Shown here one piece after another: positions 53,257 to 61,675 of a DNA stretch of 64,000 nucleotides (positions are counted from its first letter, which is position 1; each line of letters starts with the position of its first letter). The position numbers and the translations under genes were made by a program. The stretch covers positions 17,455 to 81,454 of the forward strand of contig JAJYLN010000006.1 of assembly GCA_021787665.1 (NCBI GenBank), read 5' to 3'. The notes below the pieces were generated by a model. It did no database searches. It worked only from the letters and a program-made list of their open reading frames with translations, and was not told the origin of the DNA. This stretch comes from a bacterium. Lineage in GTDB: Bacteria > JAMCPX01.

Positions 53257-53597
53257 AAATCAGTTCCATATTTTTCTATCTGGTTGTAGAGAGGATCTCT
53301 GTACTCTTTGTACCAGTTAAATTCTCTCCTATCCATAACTAATGGAGAGAGGACTACAAGGTTTTTCAACTCAGGATCAAAAGAAAGCATAGCAACCTTG
53401 CTTTTGAATTTCCAATCATTCTTTTTTACAACTACCAGGATATCTACATCAGATTCGCTGTCATAGTCGCCTCGCACAAAAGAACCAAACAACCTTACAT
53501 TGAGTATGTCGTTTTTAAATCTTTTTCTTAATACTTCCAAATACTGTGTCATCGCTCTTTTAACCTTTAAAGGTATTGGTTTATTTTTGGATTTCAT
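53241..53597 (-). CDS. Minimal nucleotidyltransferase (MNT domain)
   Basis: A 118-residue nucleotidyltransferase with G-S-F-V-R-G-D-Y-D-S-E-S-D-V-D-I-L (the GSx10DxD catalytic motif) near residue 38. MNT proteins of this kind can AMPylate their HEPN partners. The gene begins inside the reading frame of a broken PIN-type fragment. Confidence 0.85.
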   Translation of the reverse strand: MKSKNKPIPLKVKRAMTQYLEVLRKRFKNDILNVRLFGSFVRGDYDSESDVDILVVVKKNDWKFKSKVAMLSFDPELKNLVVLSPLVMDRREFNWYKEYRDPLYNQIEKYGTDLWTKT

Positions 53598-53652
53598 ATT
53601 CTATTGATGCAACAATGACAGAAGTATCTACCGTTATTTCTTCGATCATCAT
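53581..53652 (-). pseudogene. PIN/VapC-type toxin N-terminal remnant
   Basis: A 23-codon frame begins with ATG at 53652, overlapping the stop of the 90-residue ORF (ATGA), and reads MMIEEITVDTSVIVASIEYE before a stop. The ITVDTSVIVAS core is the first strand of a PIN domain with its catalytic Asp. The rest of the domain is gone, and the MNT gene starts within it. Confidence 0.5.
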
Positions 53653-53921
53653 TTTTCTTTTAGCTGTCTCATTTCTTCTACGGCCGTGTACCCTTTCCCT
53701 TGAGCAGATACATCTTTCATAAGAAGCGTCCATCCAGAAATCTGTCTATCTGTAGTCTTCCCATTTTTAATTTTTGGGAGCATACTATCCTTTTGTATTT
53801 CTTTACTGTCATGAAGCATGTGATTTAATTTTGTAGATAGCTTATCTCTTAAGATCGCCCTATAACCTCCTTGATAACGATGATAGTATAATACGTTATT
53901 GAAATCAAGACATGCTATCAT
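53649..53921 (-). CDS. Hypothetical protein, possible degraded VapB-type antitoxin
   Basis: A 90-residue frame. The first ~20 codons overlap what looks like a promoter (TTGATT..TATACTATCAT) and an AAGGAGG ribosome site (around 53857-53863), so the true product would start near codon 23 (AILRDKL...), where no ATG remains. The C-terminal SAQGKGYTAVEEMRQLKEK resembles small antitoxins. The overlap with the PIN fragment suggests a former VapBC pair whose antitoxin start has decayed. Confidence 0.35.
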   Translation of the reverse strand: MIACLDFNNVLYYHRYQGGYRAILRDKLSTKLNHMLHDSKEIQKDSMLPKIKNGKTTDRQISGWTLLMKDVSAQGKGYTAVEEMRQLKEK

Positions 53922-54009
53922 GTTAAAATTGATGGCCAGTCAGCACATTTGGAACAGAGCTGTACCCTTCCTTGCGTTGAAAATAAAAGCGGTTTCCGGC
54001 ACCAAATCC

Positions 54010-54807
54010 TCAGGCGCCCTTGCCCTGGCTCCCGATGAGCTGTACGAACCTGTTTACGAACGCCAGGACCTTTGCTGCGTGCCCGGGGTACACGATCAGC
54101 TTCCCCCTGCGTATACCACGTATGGATTCCCTGACCACGTCCGCCGGACTATCCACGAGTGCCCGGATCACCCGCCTCGTCGGTCTGCTACCGTAGTCGG
54201 TCGACCGGAGGAGGGGGGTGTTTGCCCAAAACGGCAGTATGATGGTCACATCGATACCGCTGGAGTGTACTTCCCCGTACAGGGACAGCCCGAACCCCCG
54301 CATACCGAACTTGGAAGCGGCGTACGCCGCGCTCTGCCTTGTTGCGATGACCCCGGCAAGCGACGAGACGAGCACGATGTGCCCCCGGCGTCTCTTCAGC
54401 ATAGCGGGCAAAAACAGATACGTGAGTCTCATGGCCGAGAGCAGGTTTACCTCCATGAGCTGCTGCCACCGCGCCATGGGCACCTCATGGAAGTCGCCGT
54501 ACGTGATGACGCCTGCGTTGTACATGAGGACGTCGATGTCCGGTACGAGCGCCGTACATCCGGCGTGGAGCGCCTCGCAGCCTTTCTCGTCGGACAGGTC
54601 CGCACTGACCGAGCCGATGACCCTGGCACCGCTTTCGCCGGGAGCGACGGCATAGTCATGGGCCATCTCGTCGAGCATCGATGCGTCCCTCCCGGAAAGG
54701 ATGACGTGCGCTCCCGCCTGCAGGAGCTGCCGCGTAAACTCCCGGCCGAAGCCGCCGGTCGCGCCGGTGATGAGTATTGTTTTCCCGCTCAGATCGCTCT
54801 TCGGCAT
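54010..54807 (-). CDS. Short-chain dehydrogenase/reductase
   Basis: A 265-residue classical SDR: ITGATGGFGREF near the N-terminus, NAG in MYNAGVI, Ser in VSSLAGV and Y-A-A-S-K near residue 166. The C-terminus (RRGKLIVYPG) matches SDRs acting on lipids or acyl chains. GGAGGG precedes the ATG. It lies 9 bp downstream of the Na/Pi transporter gene. Confidence 0.9.
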   Translation of the reverse strand: MPKSDLSGKTILITGATGGFGREFTRQLLQAGAHVILSGRDASMLDEMAHDYAVAPGESGARVIGSVSADLSDEKGCEALHAGCTALVPDIDVLMYNAGVITYGDFHEVPMARWQQLMEVNLLSAMRLTYLFLPAMLKRRRGHIVLVSSLAGVIATRQSAAYAASKFGMRGFGLSLYGEVHSSGIDVTIILPFWANTPLLRSTDYGSRPTRRVIRALVDSPADVVRESIRGIRRGKLIVYPGHAAKVLAFVNRFVQLIGSQGKGA

Positions 54808-54816
54808 ACGTCCCTC

Positions 54817-56412
54817 CTATGGGCTCATCGTCTCTATCATGGAGGATAGCTGGGACACGATGCGCCTGAGGTTGCTCACGATCTCAATGTGCAAGGCGCT
54901 CGTCTCCAGGGACTCCCGGTACCCTTTATTCAGCCTCTCGAGGTGGTGCTTCAGCAGGACCAGCTCTGCCCGGGAGAGCTCGCCCCTCTTGGCCGCGACG
55001 ATCGTCGTGTCCCTGCTGCCGCTCTCTATCACGGTCATCACCTCCCGATAAAACGTCATGACCTCCTGATAGTAGTGCCTGATCTCGGCCCACCCCTCCT
55101 CGGACAGCCTGTGCTGCTCTATCGTCTTCTTCTCGATTTCCGAAGACATGTTCTGACATATAATGTCCGATATGACCTCGAAATTTTTCAGGTATCGCAC
55201 AAGCTCGAACTGCTGGGCCGCGAACTCCTCAGTAAGGCCCTTCGACGCCGAGACGCGCACGAGGTACAGCTTGATGGCTGAAGCCAGCCTTTCGACCGCG
55301 CCGTTCATCGCGTCCAGCTCGTTGATGCTCCAGAGCACGTTGTGCGCTATGGAGGTGTACGATATCTCGAACATCCGGTACACGTACTCCCCGAGCCTTA
55401 CGATCTCCTTCAGGGCGTAGTGGAACGCGATCGGCGGCGTGGTCACGACGGACTCGTCGAGGAATTGGGGCCTGTCCGGCAATGACAGCTCCCTGCCCGT
55501 TTTTATGTGTGCCTCGAAAAAGCGTGCTGCGGTGGATGCAAAGGGCGCAAAGATCAGGGTTATGAGGACGTTGAAGAGGGTGTGCGCGTTCGCTATCTGG
55601 TGTGCGACACCGGAGGCCGTGAAAGAGATAAGCTGGATAAAGGGCTTGAAGAGCACCACGACTACAACGACCCCGGCAACCTTGAAAAGGAGGTGGATGA
55701 TTGCTACCCTCCTTCCTGCCTGGTCCGCCCTGGACATCGCGAACAGGGCAGTCGAGCATGTACCGATATTGGCCCCGAGGATGATGGGCATCGCGCCGTT
55801 CAGACCTATGAGACCGGCGTTCGCAAGGGATATCGCTATACCGATGGTGGCTGCGCTGCTTTGGACCACTGAGGTGAGGAGAAGCGACACCGTGAAGCTC
55901 AGATACGGGTCGTGCAACACCAGCACGAGCAGCCCGCCATCCCGGGACCTGACGCCGGCAAGGATGCCGTTGAGCATATCCATGCTGAAGAGTATGAAGC
56001 CGAGACCGGTGAGGAAGCCCGATACGGCCTTGACCTTGCTGTCCCTCGCAAAGACACCGATCAGGAAGCCCGATGCGATGAGGACCAGACCGAGCTCATA
56101 GAGGTTGAACGAAATCAGTTGGACAGTCAGCGTAGAGCCTATATCTGCGCCAAGGATTATCCCCATCGCGCCCTTCAGGTCTATCAGCCGTGAGGTCGCA
56201 AACCCCATCAGCATGACAACCGGGGTATTGCTGTTCTGGATGAGGACGGTCACCACGGTCCCTATGATGATGGCCCAGAGCACACTCTTCGATGCGACGC
56301 TCAGGAACCTCTTTATCTGCTCGCTGAAGAGCTTGCTCAGCCCGGCGTTGATGAGATCTATGCCGTAGAGGAAGATCCCGAGCGCTGCTATCGAGGTTAT
56401 GAGAAATATCAT
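54817..56412 (-). CDS. Na/Pi cotransporter family protein with PhoU-like C-terminus
   Basis: A 531-residue NptA/YjbB-type transporter. Two inverted Na/Pi repeats contain LIQNSNTPVVML and VVQSSAATIG with GADIGST and GANIGTC. A cytoplasmic PhoU-like helical domain runs from about residue 335. It may export or import phosphate in step with sugar-phosphate metabolism next door. The start ATG has no strong ribosome site. Confidence 0.9.
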   Translation of the reverse strand: MIFLITSIAALGIFLYGIDLINAGLSKLFSEQIKRFLSVASKSVLWAIIIGTVVTVLIQNSNTPVVMLMGFATSRLIDLKGAMGIILGADIGSTLTVQLISFNLYELGLVLIASGFLIGVFARDSKVKAVSGFLTGLGFILFSMDMLNGILAGVRSRDGGLLVLVLHDPYLSFTVSLLLTSVVQSSAATIGIAISLANAGLIGLNGAMPIILGANIGTCSTALFAMSRADQAGRRVAIIHLLFKVAGVVVVVVLFKPFIQLISFTASGVAHQIANAHTLFNVLITLIFAPFASTAARFFEAHIKTGRELSLPDRPQFLDESVVTTPPIAFHYALKEIVRLGEYVYRMFEISYTSIAHNVLWSINELDAMNGAVERLASAIKLYLVRVSASKGLTEEFAAQQFELVRYLKNFEVISDIICQNMSSEIEKKTIEQHRLSEEGWAEIRHYYQEVMTFYREVMTVIESGSRDTTIVAAKRGELSRAELVLLKHHLERLNKGYRESLETSALHIEIVSNLRRIVSQLSSMIETMSP

Positions 56413-56440
56413 AGAGGCCTGTAGTCTTCAGTCCGACCGA

Positions 56441-57364
56441 TCAGCCCCTGCCCGCGGACCCGAACGCCCCTATCCTGCCCGCTACCATATCTTTTACCGC
56501 CTGACGAGCAGGCCCGAGGATGTGCCGTATATCGAAGACGCCCGGCTCGGCGGCGAAGCGCTCCCGTATACCTGCCGTGAACGCGAGCCTCAGATCGGTG
56601 TCCGTATTGACCTTGCAGATGCCTGCGCCGATCGCCTGCTGCAGGATGTCGTCCGGCACGCCTGCAGCACCCTCGATGCGGGCGCCGTACCTGTTTGCCT
56701 TCTCTATCACCTTGGCCGGCACACTCGATGCGCCGTGCAGCACGAGCGGGATGCCGGTTAGATCAGCCACCCGTCGGAGCCGGTCGATATCGAGTCTCGG
56801 TGTGCCCTTGAATTTGAAGGCGCCGTGCGACGTGCCGATGGCCGGCGCGAGTGCGTCGATGCCCGAGGCCCTGACAAAGGCACCTGCCTGTTCCGGGTCC
56901 ACGAGACTGGCCCCGGCCTCGCCGACACGCACGTTGTCCTCTATGCCCCGGAGCCGCCCGAGCTCGGCCTCCACGGACACGCCGAGCGGGTGGGCGAGCT
57001 TCACCACTTCCTTCGCCAGAGCGAGGTTCTCCTCGTAGGGCCTGTCCGACGCGTCTATCATGACGGAGGTATAGCCATAGCGTAGCGCAAGCATGACTGC
57101 TTCGAGGTGCTTCCCGTGATCGAGATGCAGCACGATGTCCACGTCGGCCCTCTCTGCGGCGATCCGCGCCATCGCCGCGAGGTACGCGATGCCCGCGTAC
57201 TCGATGGCGCCCTCTGTCGTCTGGACGATGACCGGTGCGTGCGCCTCCACGGCCGCATCCACGATACCCTGGAGCACCTCCATATCGACGAAGTTGAACG
57301 CACCCACGGCATAGCCATGCTCCCGTGCCTTCAGCAGCACCCTGTTCAGATTGACCAGCCCCAT
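56441..57364 (-). CDS. fba: Class II fructose-bisphosphate aldolase family protein
   Basis: A 307-residue zinc aldolase. HLDHGKHLE holds the catalytic Asp and a zinc His, VEAELGRLRG and AIGTSHGAFKFKG follow, LHGASS and KVNTDTDLR bind phosphate. It could be fructose-bisphosphate or tagatose-bisphosphate aldolase. It lies 9 bp after the GH57 gene, consistent with a carbohydrate operon. Confidence 0.9.
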   Translation of the reverse strand: MGLVNLNRVLLKAREHGYAVGAFNFVDMEVLQGIVDAAVEAHAPVIVQTTEGAIEYAGIAYLAAMARIAAERADVDIVLHLDHGKHLEAVMLALRYGYTSVMIDASDRPYEENLALAKEVVKLAHPLGVSVEAELGRLRGIEDNVRVGEAGASLVDPEQAGAFVRASGIDALAPAIGTSHGAFKFKGTPRLDIDRLRRVADLTGIPLVLHGASSVPAKVIEKANRYGARIEGAAGVPDDILQQAIGAGICKVNTDTDLRLAFTAGIRERFAAEPGVFDIRHILGPARQAVKDMVAGRIGAFGSAGRG

Positions 57365-57373
57365 CGTCCCTCC

Positions 57374-59497
57374 CTATATATCACGAACATCCACGGAAAT
57401 GCTCACAGCCCTTGCGGCCCCGGGTACGAGGCTGAGCTCATAGACGAGCATGAAGCACGTGCCCTGATACGTTCTCTCGAAGCCGCTCTCGGATGACGAT
57501 ATCGTCTCCACCGGGTAGGCGAATAGCGAGGAGGTCCCCGGCGCCGCGATCCCGATGCGGAGCTTCTGCCACTCGTCCGTCAGCTCGAAGCCCGTAGCGT
57601 TTCTGCAGGATATGTAGTCCGCCATCCCCTTTACCTCTTTCCCGTGCGCACTGATGATCGCTAAGCGGCGCAGATCGTCCGTGCCGAGCAGGGACAGATT
57701 CATCTCGACAAGCATCGCCACGTCGATCTGCCGCCCGGAGGCGTTCATGAGCCGGTACCCTGCCTCCATCCCGCTCTCGATCAGCCGGTAGTCCTTCTCC
57801 ATCCTGAGCGGCAGCCTTTCACCGCCGACGGTCAGGTGCCCGTCCCGCACGAGCGATACGGCATCGTCACGGTGACCCGCGAGCGTGAACGGCTCGATGG
57901 TAAAATCGCCGAGATCTATGTACGGCGTCCTGTACAGCATCTCAAGATCCACCTGGTCGAGAGGCAGGAAGTGCTCGACGAAGTTGTACCTCGCATGCCA
58001 GTCGTACACGAGCTTCTGGTCGAGCCCGGACTCTTTTACCGTTACCAGGTTGTGTATGGTAACGGGCGCATTCGCTGCCTGCGGCTGAACACGGTTCTCC
58101 CGTATGAGCATGTGATAGGTTTCTTTCCGGCGTGCCATGACGTTGGTGGCATTGAAGTGATGGTCCCTCACGTCCATCTCCACTACCGCACCCCCGCTGG
58201 ACGGGGCCACGTAGAGCGACAGGTGCCTGTTCTTCAGGACGACCTCCTGCATGCCGTCGAGGTCGATGTCCTGCACCAGGCAGGACGCGCTACGCACGCC
58301 AGGACGTCGCGCGTCCACGAGCTCCTCGGCCCTGAGGAGGTGCTCATACACCGCATGCCTCAGGTAGTTCAGGTACACGCCGCCGAACAGCCCGTGCCAG
58401 TACGCGCAGTTTGACTGGGACTTGAAGAGCTCGATCCTCGCGTCCTCCAGCCGTACGCCGGTCCCTGCCTCCATGTCCGCGATCATGGCACTCACCGAAA
58501 GCATCCTCTTATGCATCCAGTTGCTCTCCGGGTACTTGACGAGGAAGTTGTCCCAGAACCCTCCCCTGACAAAGGACTTGTAGGACGCCCAAAAACCTGC
58601 GGTGTCCAGCAATGCCTCGAAGTCCTTGAAATGCTGGGCTATGCCCGTCGGCAGGGCCCACTCGAGTAGCTCCTCGTAGGCCGCCGAGGGTATGTAGACC
58701 CTGCCGGTGGGTCGGTGCGACGATAGATACCCTGCCTGTGTCGTTATGTCGAGCCAGTCTGCGTTCTTCTCGATCTCGGTGAAGAAGCGCTCGAGCCAGC
58801 CGTCCCTAAAGACCCAGTCGTACGTACCGGGCCAGAGACCGAACTTCTCGCCGTCGTCCGCATACGTGACCGAGTCGAAATGCAAGGTATCCCGGTAGTA
58901 CTTCAGGAGGTCCATCACCTGGGTCGGCTCCTTGAAGGGTATCGCGTACCGCAGCTTTTTCTGGATGGGAAAGATGCTGAGCGCATGGCCCGCGCGCTCG
59001 GTCATGAAGTAGCCATGCGCGTCCTTCTCTTCCAGCCCGGCGTAGTAAAAATGGGTATCGTCCACGGTCGTGTACTTTATGCCGAGTCCGGCGAGCAGGA
59101 CCGGGAGAGAGGGGTCCCACACCCTTTCCGTGAGCCATATCCCCCGGGGGGCCTGCCCGAACCTCTTCCGCAGGAACCCGTTCATCATCTCGACCTGGCC
59201 TATAGCGTCCCGTGTTGCTAGGACCTCGAGTATGGGCTCGTAGTAACCGCCTGAGATCATCTCGATCTGGCCCCTCTCGACGAGCCTCTCTATGACGGAC
59301 ATAAACCGGGGCTCATGGGCATCTATCCAGTCCCAGATGGGCCCGGATATATGGAGGCCGATCATTATGGCAGGGTGCCGCATGACTGTCTCGATAAAGG
59401 GCTTATAGCTCCTCTCATAGGCCTGCCCGAACACACTCTCGAAGTTCCCCACCGGCTGGTGACAGTGGATCACGAAGTGAAAGCCGAGCCTGTCCAT
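57374..59497 (-). CDS. GH57 4-alpha-glucanotransferase/alpha-amylase
   Basis: A 707-residue GH57 enzyme. Motif 1 is H-C-H-Q-P. The nucleophile motif is GIWLTERVWDP with the catalytic Glu near residue 124, and the acid/base lies in the TYADDGEKFGLWPGT region (Asp ~214/215), as in Thermococcus litoralis 4-alpha-glucanotransferase. C-terminal beta domains of the DUF1925/DUF1926 type follow. It acts on alpha-1,4-glucans (glycogen or maltodextrins). The ATG at 59497 overlaps the upstream stop (TGATG); a GTG 12 nt earlier is less likely. Confidence 0.93.
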   Translation of the reverse strand: MDRLGFHFVIHCHQPVGNFESVFGQAYERSYKPFIETVMRHPAIMIGLHISGPIWDWIDAHEPRFMSVIERLVERGQIEMISGGYYEPILEVLATRDAIGQVEMMNGFLRKRFGQAPRGIWLTERVWDPSLPVLLAGLGIKYTTVDDTHFYYAGLEEKDAHGYFMTERAGHALSIFPIQKKLRYAIPFKEPTQVMDLLKYYRDTLHFDSVTYADDGEKFGLWPGTYDWVFRDGWLERFFTEIEKNADWLDITTQAGYLSSHRPTGRVYIPSAAYEELLEWALPTGIAQHFKDFEALLDTAGFWASYKSFVRGGFWDNFLVKYPESNWMHKRMLSVSAMIADMEAGTGVRLEDARIELFKSQSNCAYWHGLFGGVYLNYLRHAVYEHLLRAEELVDARRPGVRSASCLVQDIDLDGMQEVVLKNRHLSLYVAPSSGGAVVEMDVRDHHFNATNVMARRKETYHMLIRENRVQPQAANAPVTIHNLVTVKESGLDQKLVYDWHARYNFVEHFLPLDQVDLEMLYRTPYIDLGDFTIEPFTLAGHRDDAVSLVRDGHLTVGGERLPLRMEKDYRLIESGMEAGYRLMNASGRQIDVAMLVEMNLSLLGTDDLRRLAIISAHGKEVKGMADYISCRNATGFELTDEWQKLRIGIAAPGTSSLFAYPVETISSSESGFERTYQGTCFMLVYELSLVPGAARAVSISVDVRDI

Positions 59498-61674
59498 CAC
59501 ACGCTCCACATCTTTTTTGTATAGTCCTTGCCCGGCACCACGATGCTGATGATGCCCTTAGCCGGATATTTCTCGATCTCCACGTCCCCGTCTCTCGCAC
59601 TCACGATCATGTTCAGCCTCATGTCGGGAGACGCGCCGATGTCGCTGAACGGTACACCCAGCTCGATGATCTTCTTGATCGCTATGGACTCGCTCGTCTT
59701 CTTGAATTCGAAGATCATCTGATCTTTCGAGTCGTGGAGCTCGTAGTAGGGCTTCGTGTCGAGTACGTGCTTGATAGGAATGACGATACGGTATTCAAAC
59801 TCGTGATCGAAGATGTTTATCGCGAAATATATATTGTACTTCGCTTCCCGTATCTTCTCCACGTTGTGGTCGAGCCTCACATAGAGGTTGTCCAGGTCAA
59901 ACCCGTAATATATTCTGGATATGAACGGATCCGGGTTGTGCCTCCCGGCAGTCGAGGTGTGATAGCAGACTGCACCGCCCTCCCATTCGTAGTAGTCGGT
60001 AGGCACGCCGTCGAGTACGGGCGTCATGAAGTCGTGAGGCTGTGCGCTGAGCTGCGTCCCTGAAAGGGCCGTGACCGGCGTGTGGAGGAAATCGAGCATC
60101 GGCTTTTTCATGATCTCTATCACCTTCTTCAGGTTTTTCCTGAACAGCCGGTCGAACTCCTCTTCGTTGACCGTATAGAAGGTGTCCCCGTACCACCAGA
60201 ACCAGTCGCTTCCTTCCGCAACATACAGGTACTTCAGCGCGGCATCGAGCTGCACCTGCGTAAGTCCGCCGGCGTTCTGCTTGAGGTACTCGCGCGTGGA
60301 GCCGAGGTAGTCCCACGCGCGGTTCTTCTCCTCCTGTCCTATCCATATATCGAAGCGCTTGTTGATCCATGAGCCCGTGTAGATGTTGTCGATGGTGTCG
60401 ATAGGCCTGTGGTCCCTGAGGTAGGCGGAGATCGTTGTCGTCCGGATTTCCCGGTCCCTACTGAGGGCACCGTACAGGTCGTTCAGGAACCTCTTGCCGC
60501 TGTACGTATAGTATTCCCACGGGTTCTCTCCATCGAGCGCTATCACCACGATACCCTCCCTATGCCTGTCAGAAAGGTACCTCCTGATGCTCGATACCTG
60601 TCTCATAAACTCGTTCACCGCCTCCTCCCGCAGTGCGTACCGTGCGCAGTCGAAGCTTATAAAGTTCGAGATGCCCTTGTCCCTGAAAAGGACATCGATG
60701 CTGCTCCCCCTGGAGCTTGCCGTGTACGGTCTGTACAGCAGTTCCCCGGACCGCTCCCTGTTGATCGAGGCGAACAGTATCTCTTCGTCCGTCACCATCC
60801 ATTCGAAGCCAGCCTCCCGTATGAGCGGTATAATTTCCGGAGAGACCGATCCCTCGGACGGCCAGAGACCTTTCGGCGCCACGCCGAGGTGGTCTGCTAT
60901 GAACTGCCTGCCGGACTTCAACTGTGCAAGCACATCCTCCGGGAAGCCGACCCTCTGGGGAAGTACCGCCCGCGGCATCGACCTGCGTGCCGTGTCCGAG
61001 TCGTACAAAAGCGGCAGGATGGTATGATAGAATGGGCTCGTCGTTATCTCTATCTGTCCGCTGCTGCTCAGCTCCCGGTACAGGGGAAGCAGCTTCTCCA
61101 TGATGGCCATCTGGGTGCCGAGCACGAGCCCCTTGTCCTGCTCCGTGAACCCCCGCTGCTTCTTCCTCAGCTCGGCGAGGCCCGGGTACTCGTCGAGCGC
61201 CGTGAAGCCGAACCATGAGAGGTTGAACCACACCTGGAGATCCAGAAAGTCCTGCTTGTTGAAGGTGTTTACCACGTCGTCTATGCCTGCGTCGCTCACG
61301 GTCTTGCCCCGCTTGAGCATGAGCTCGAGGTACCGCGGATACGGCTTAATCATCGTCTCCCAGTTGCCCATGAAGAAGTATTTGAGGATGAACGCCCTGT
61401 CCTCGGCTGTGAGCTCGGACGACGGCCTTGCCGAATACTCGTAGAACACGTCCACGGCATTCCCGGACGCATAGGCCTCGATCTGCTCCACGAGCGACGG
61501 GACGAGGTTGATGGTGATTTTTATCTCCGGATAGCTCCTCAGTATCGCGGGCATGTCGTAGTAGGCCTTTATCCCGTGGAGCCTCACCCAGGGCAGCGTG
61601 TATTTCCCGGTAAACGGGTCCTTGTAGGAGGGCTGGTGCATGTGCCACAGGAAGGAGAGTGAGAGCCCGGGCAT
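59497..61674 (-). CDS. GH57 alpha-amylase/amylopullulanase-type enzyme
   Basis: A 725-residue GH57 protein: LWHMHQPSY (motif 1), GLWPSEGSVSPE with the nucleophile Glu near residue 277, and VIALDGENPWEYY with the acid Asp near residue 378. A C-terminal beta-domain of ~200 residues follows (DUF1957-unlike, carbohydrate-binding in character). It lacks a signal peptide, so it acts on intracellular glycogen. It sits between glgC and the second GH57 gene with overlaps or 1-bp gaps. Confidence 0.93.
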   Translation of the reverse strand: MPGLSLSFLWHMHQPSYKDPFTGKYTLPWVRLHGIKAYYDMPAILRSYPEIKITINLVPSLVEQIEAYASGNAVDVFYEYSARPSSELTAEDRAFILKYFFMGNWETMIKPYPRYLELMLKRGKTVSDAGIDDVVNTFNKQDFLDLQVWFNLSWFGFTALDEYPGLAELRKKQRGFTEQDKGLVLGTQMAIMEKLLPLYRELSSSGQIEITTSPFYHTILPLLYDSDTARRSMPRAVLPQRVGFPEDVLAQLKSGRQFIADHLGVAPKGLWPSEGSVSPEIIPLIREAGFEWMVTDEEILFASINRERSGELLYRPYTASSRGSSIDVLFRDKGISNFISFDCARYALREEAVNEFMRQVSSIRRYLSDRHREGIVVIALDGENPWEYYTYSGKRFLNDLYGALSRDREIRTTTISAYLRDHRPIDTIDNIYTGSWINKRFDIWIGQEEKNRAWDYLGSTREYLKQNAGGLTQVQLDAALKYLYVAEGSDWFWWYGDTFYTVNEEEFDRLFRKNLKKVIEIMKKPMLDFLHTPVTALSGTQLSAQPHDFMTPVLDGVPTDYYEWEGGAVCYHTSTAGRHNPDPFISRIYYGFDLDNLYVRLDHNVEKIREAKYNIYFAINIFDHEFEYRIVIPIKHVLDTKPYYELHDSKDQMIFEFKKTSESIAIKKIIELGVPFSDIGASPDMRLNMIVSARDGDVEIEKYPAKGIISIVVPGKDYTKKMWSV

Positions 61675-61675
61675 A

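Noticed and set aside
53899-54849. 316-codon plus-strand frame
   Set aside because: Antisense to the SDR gene with an intact YxxxK; the plus-strand product has no domain.
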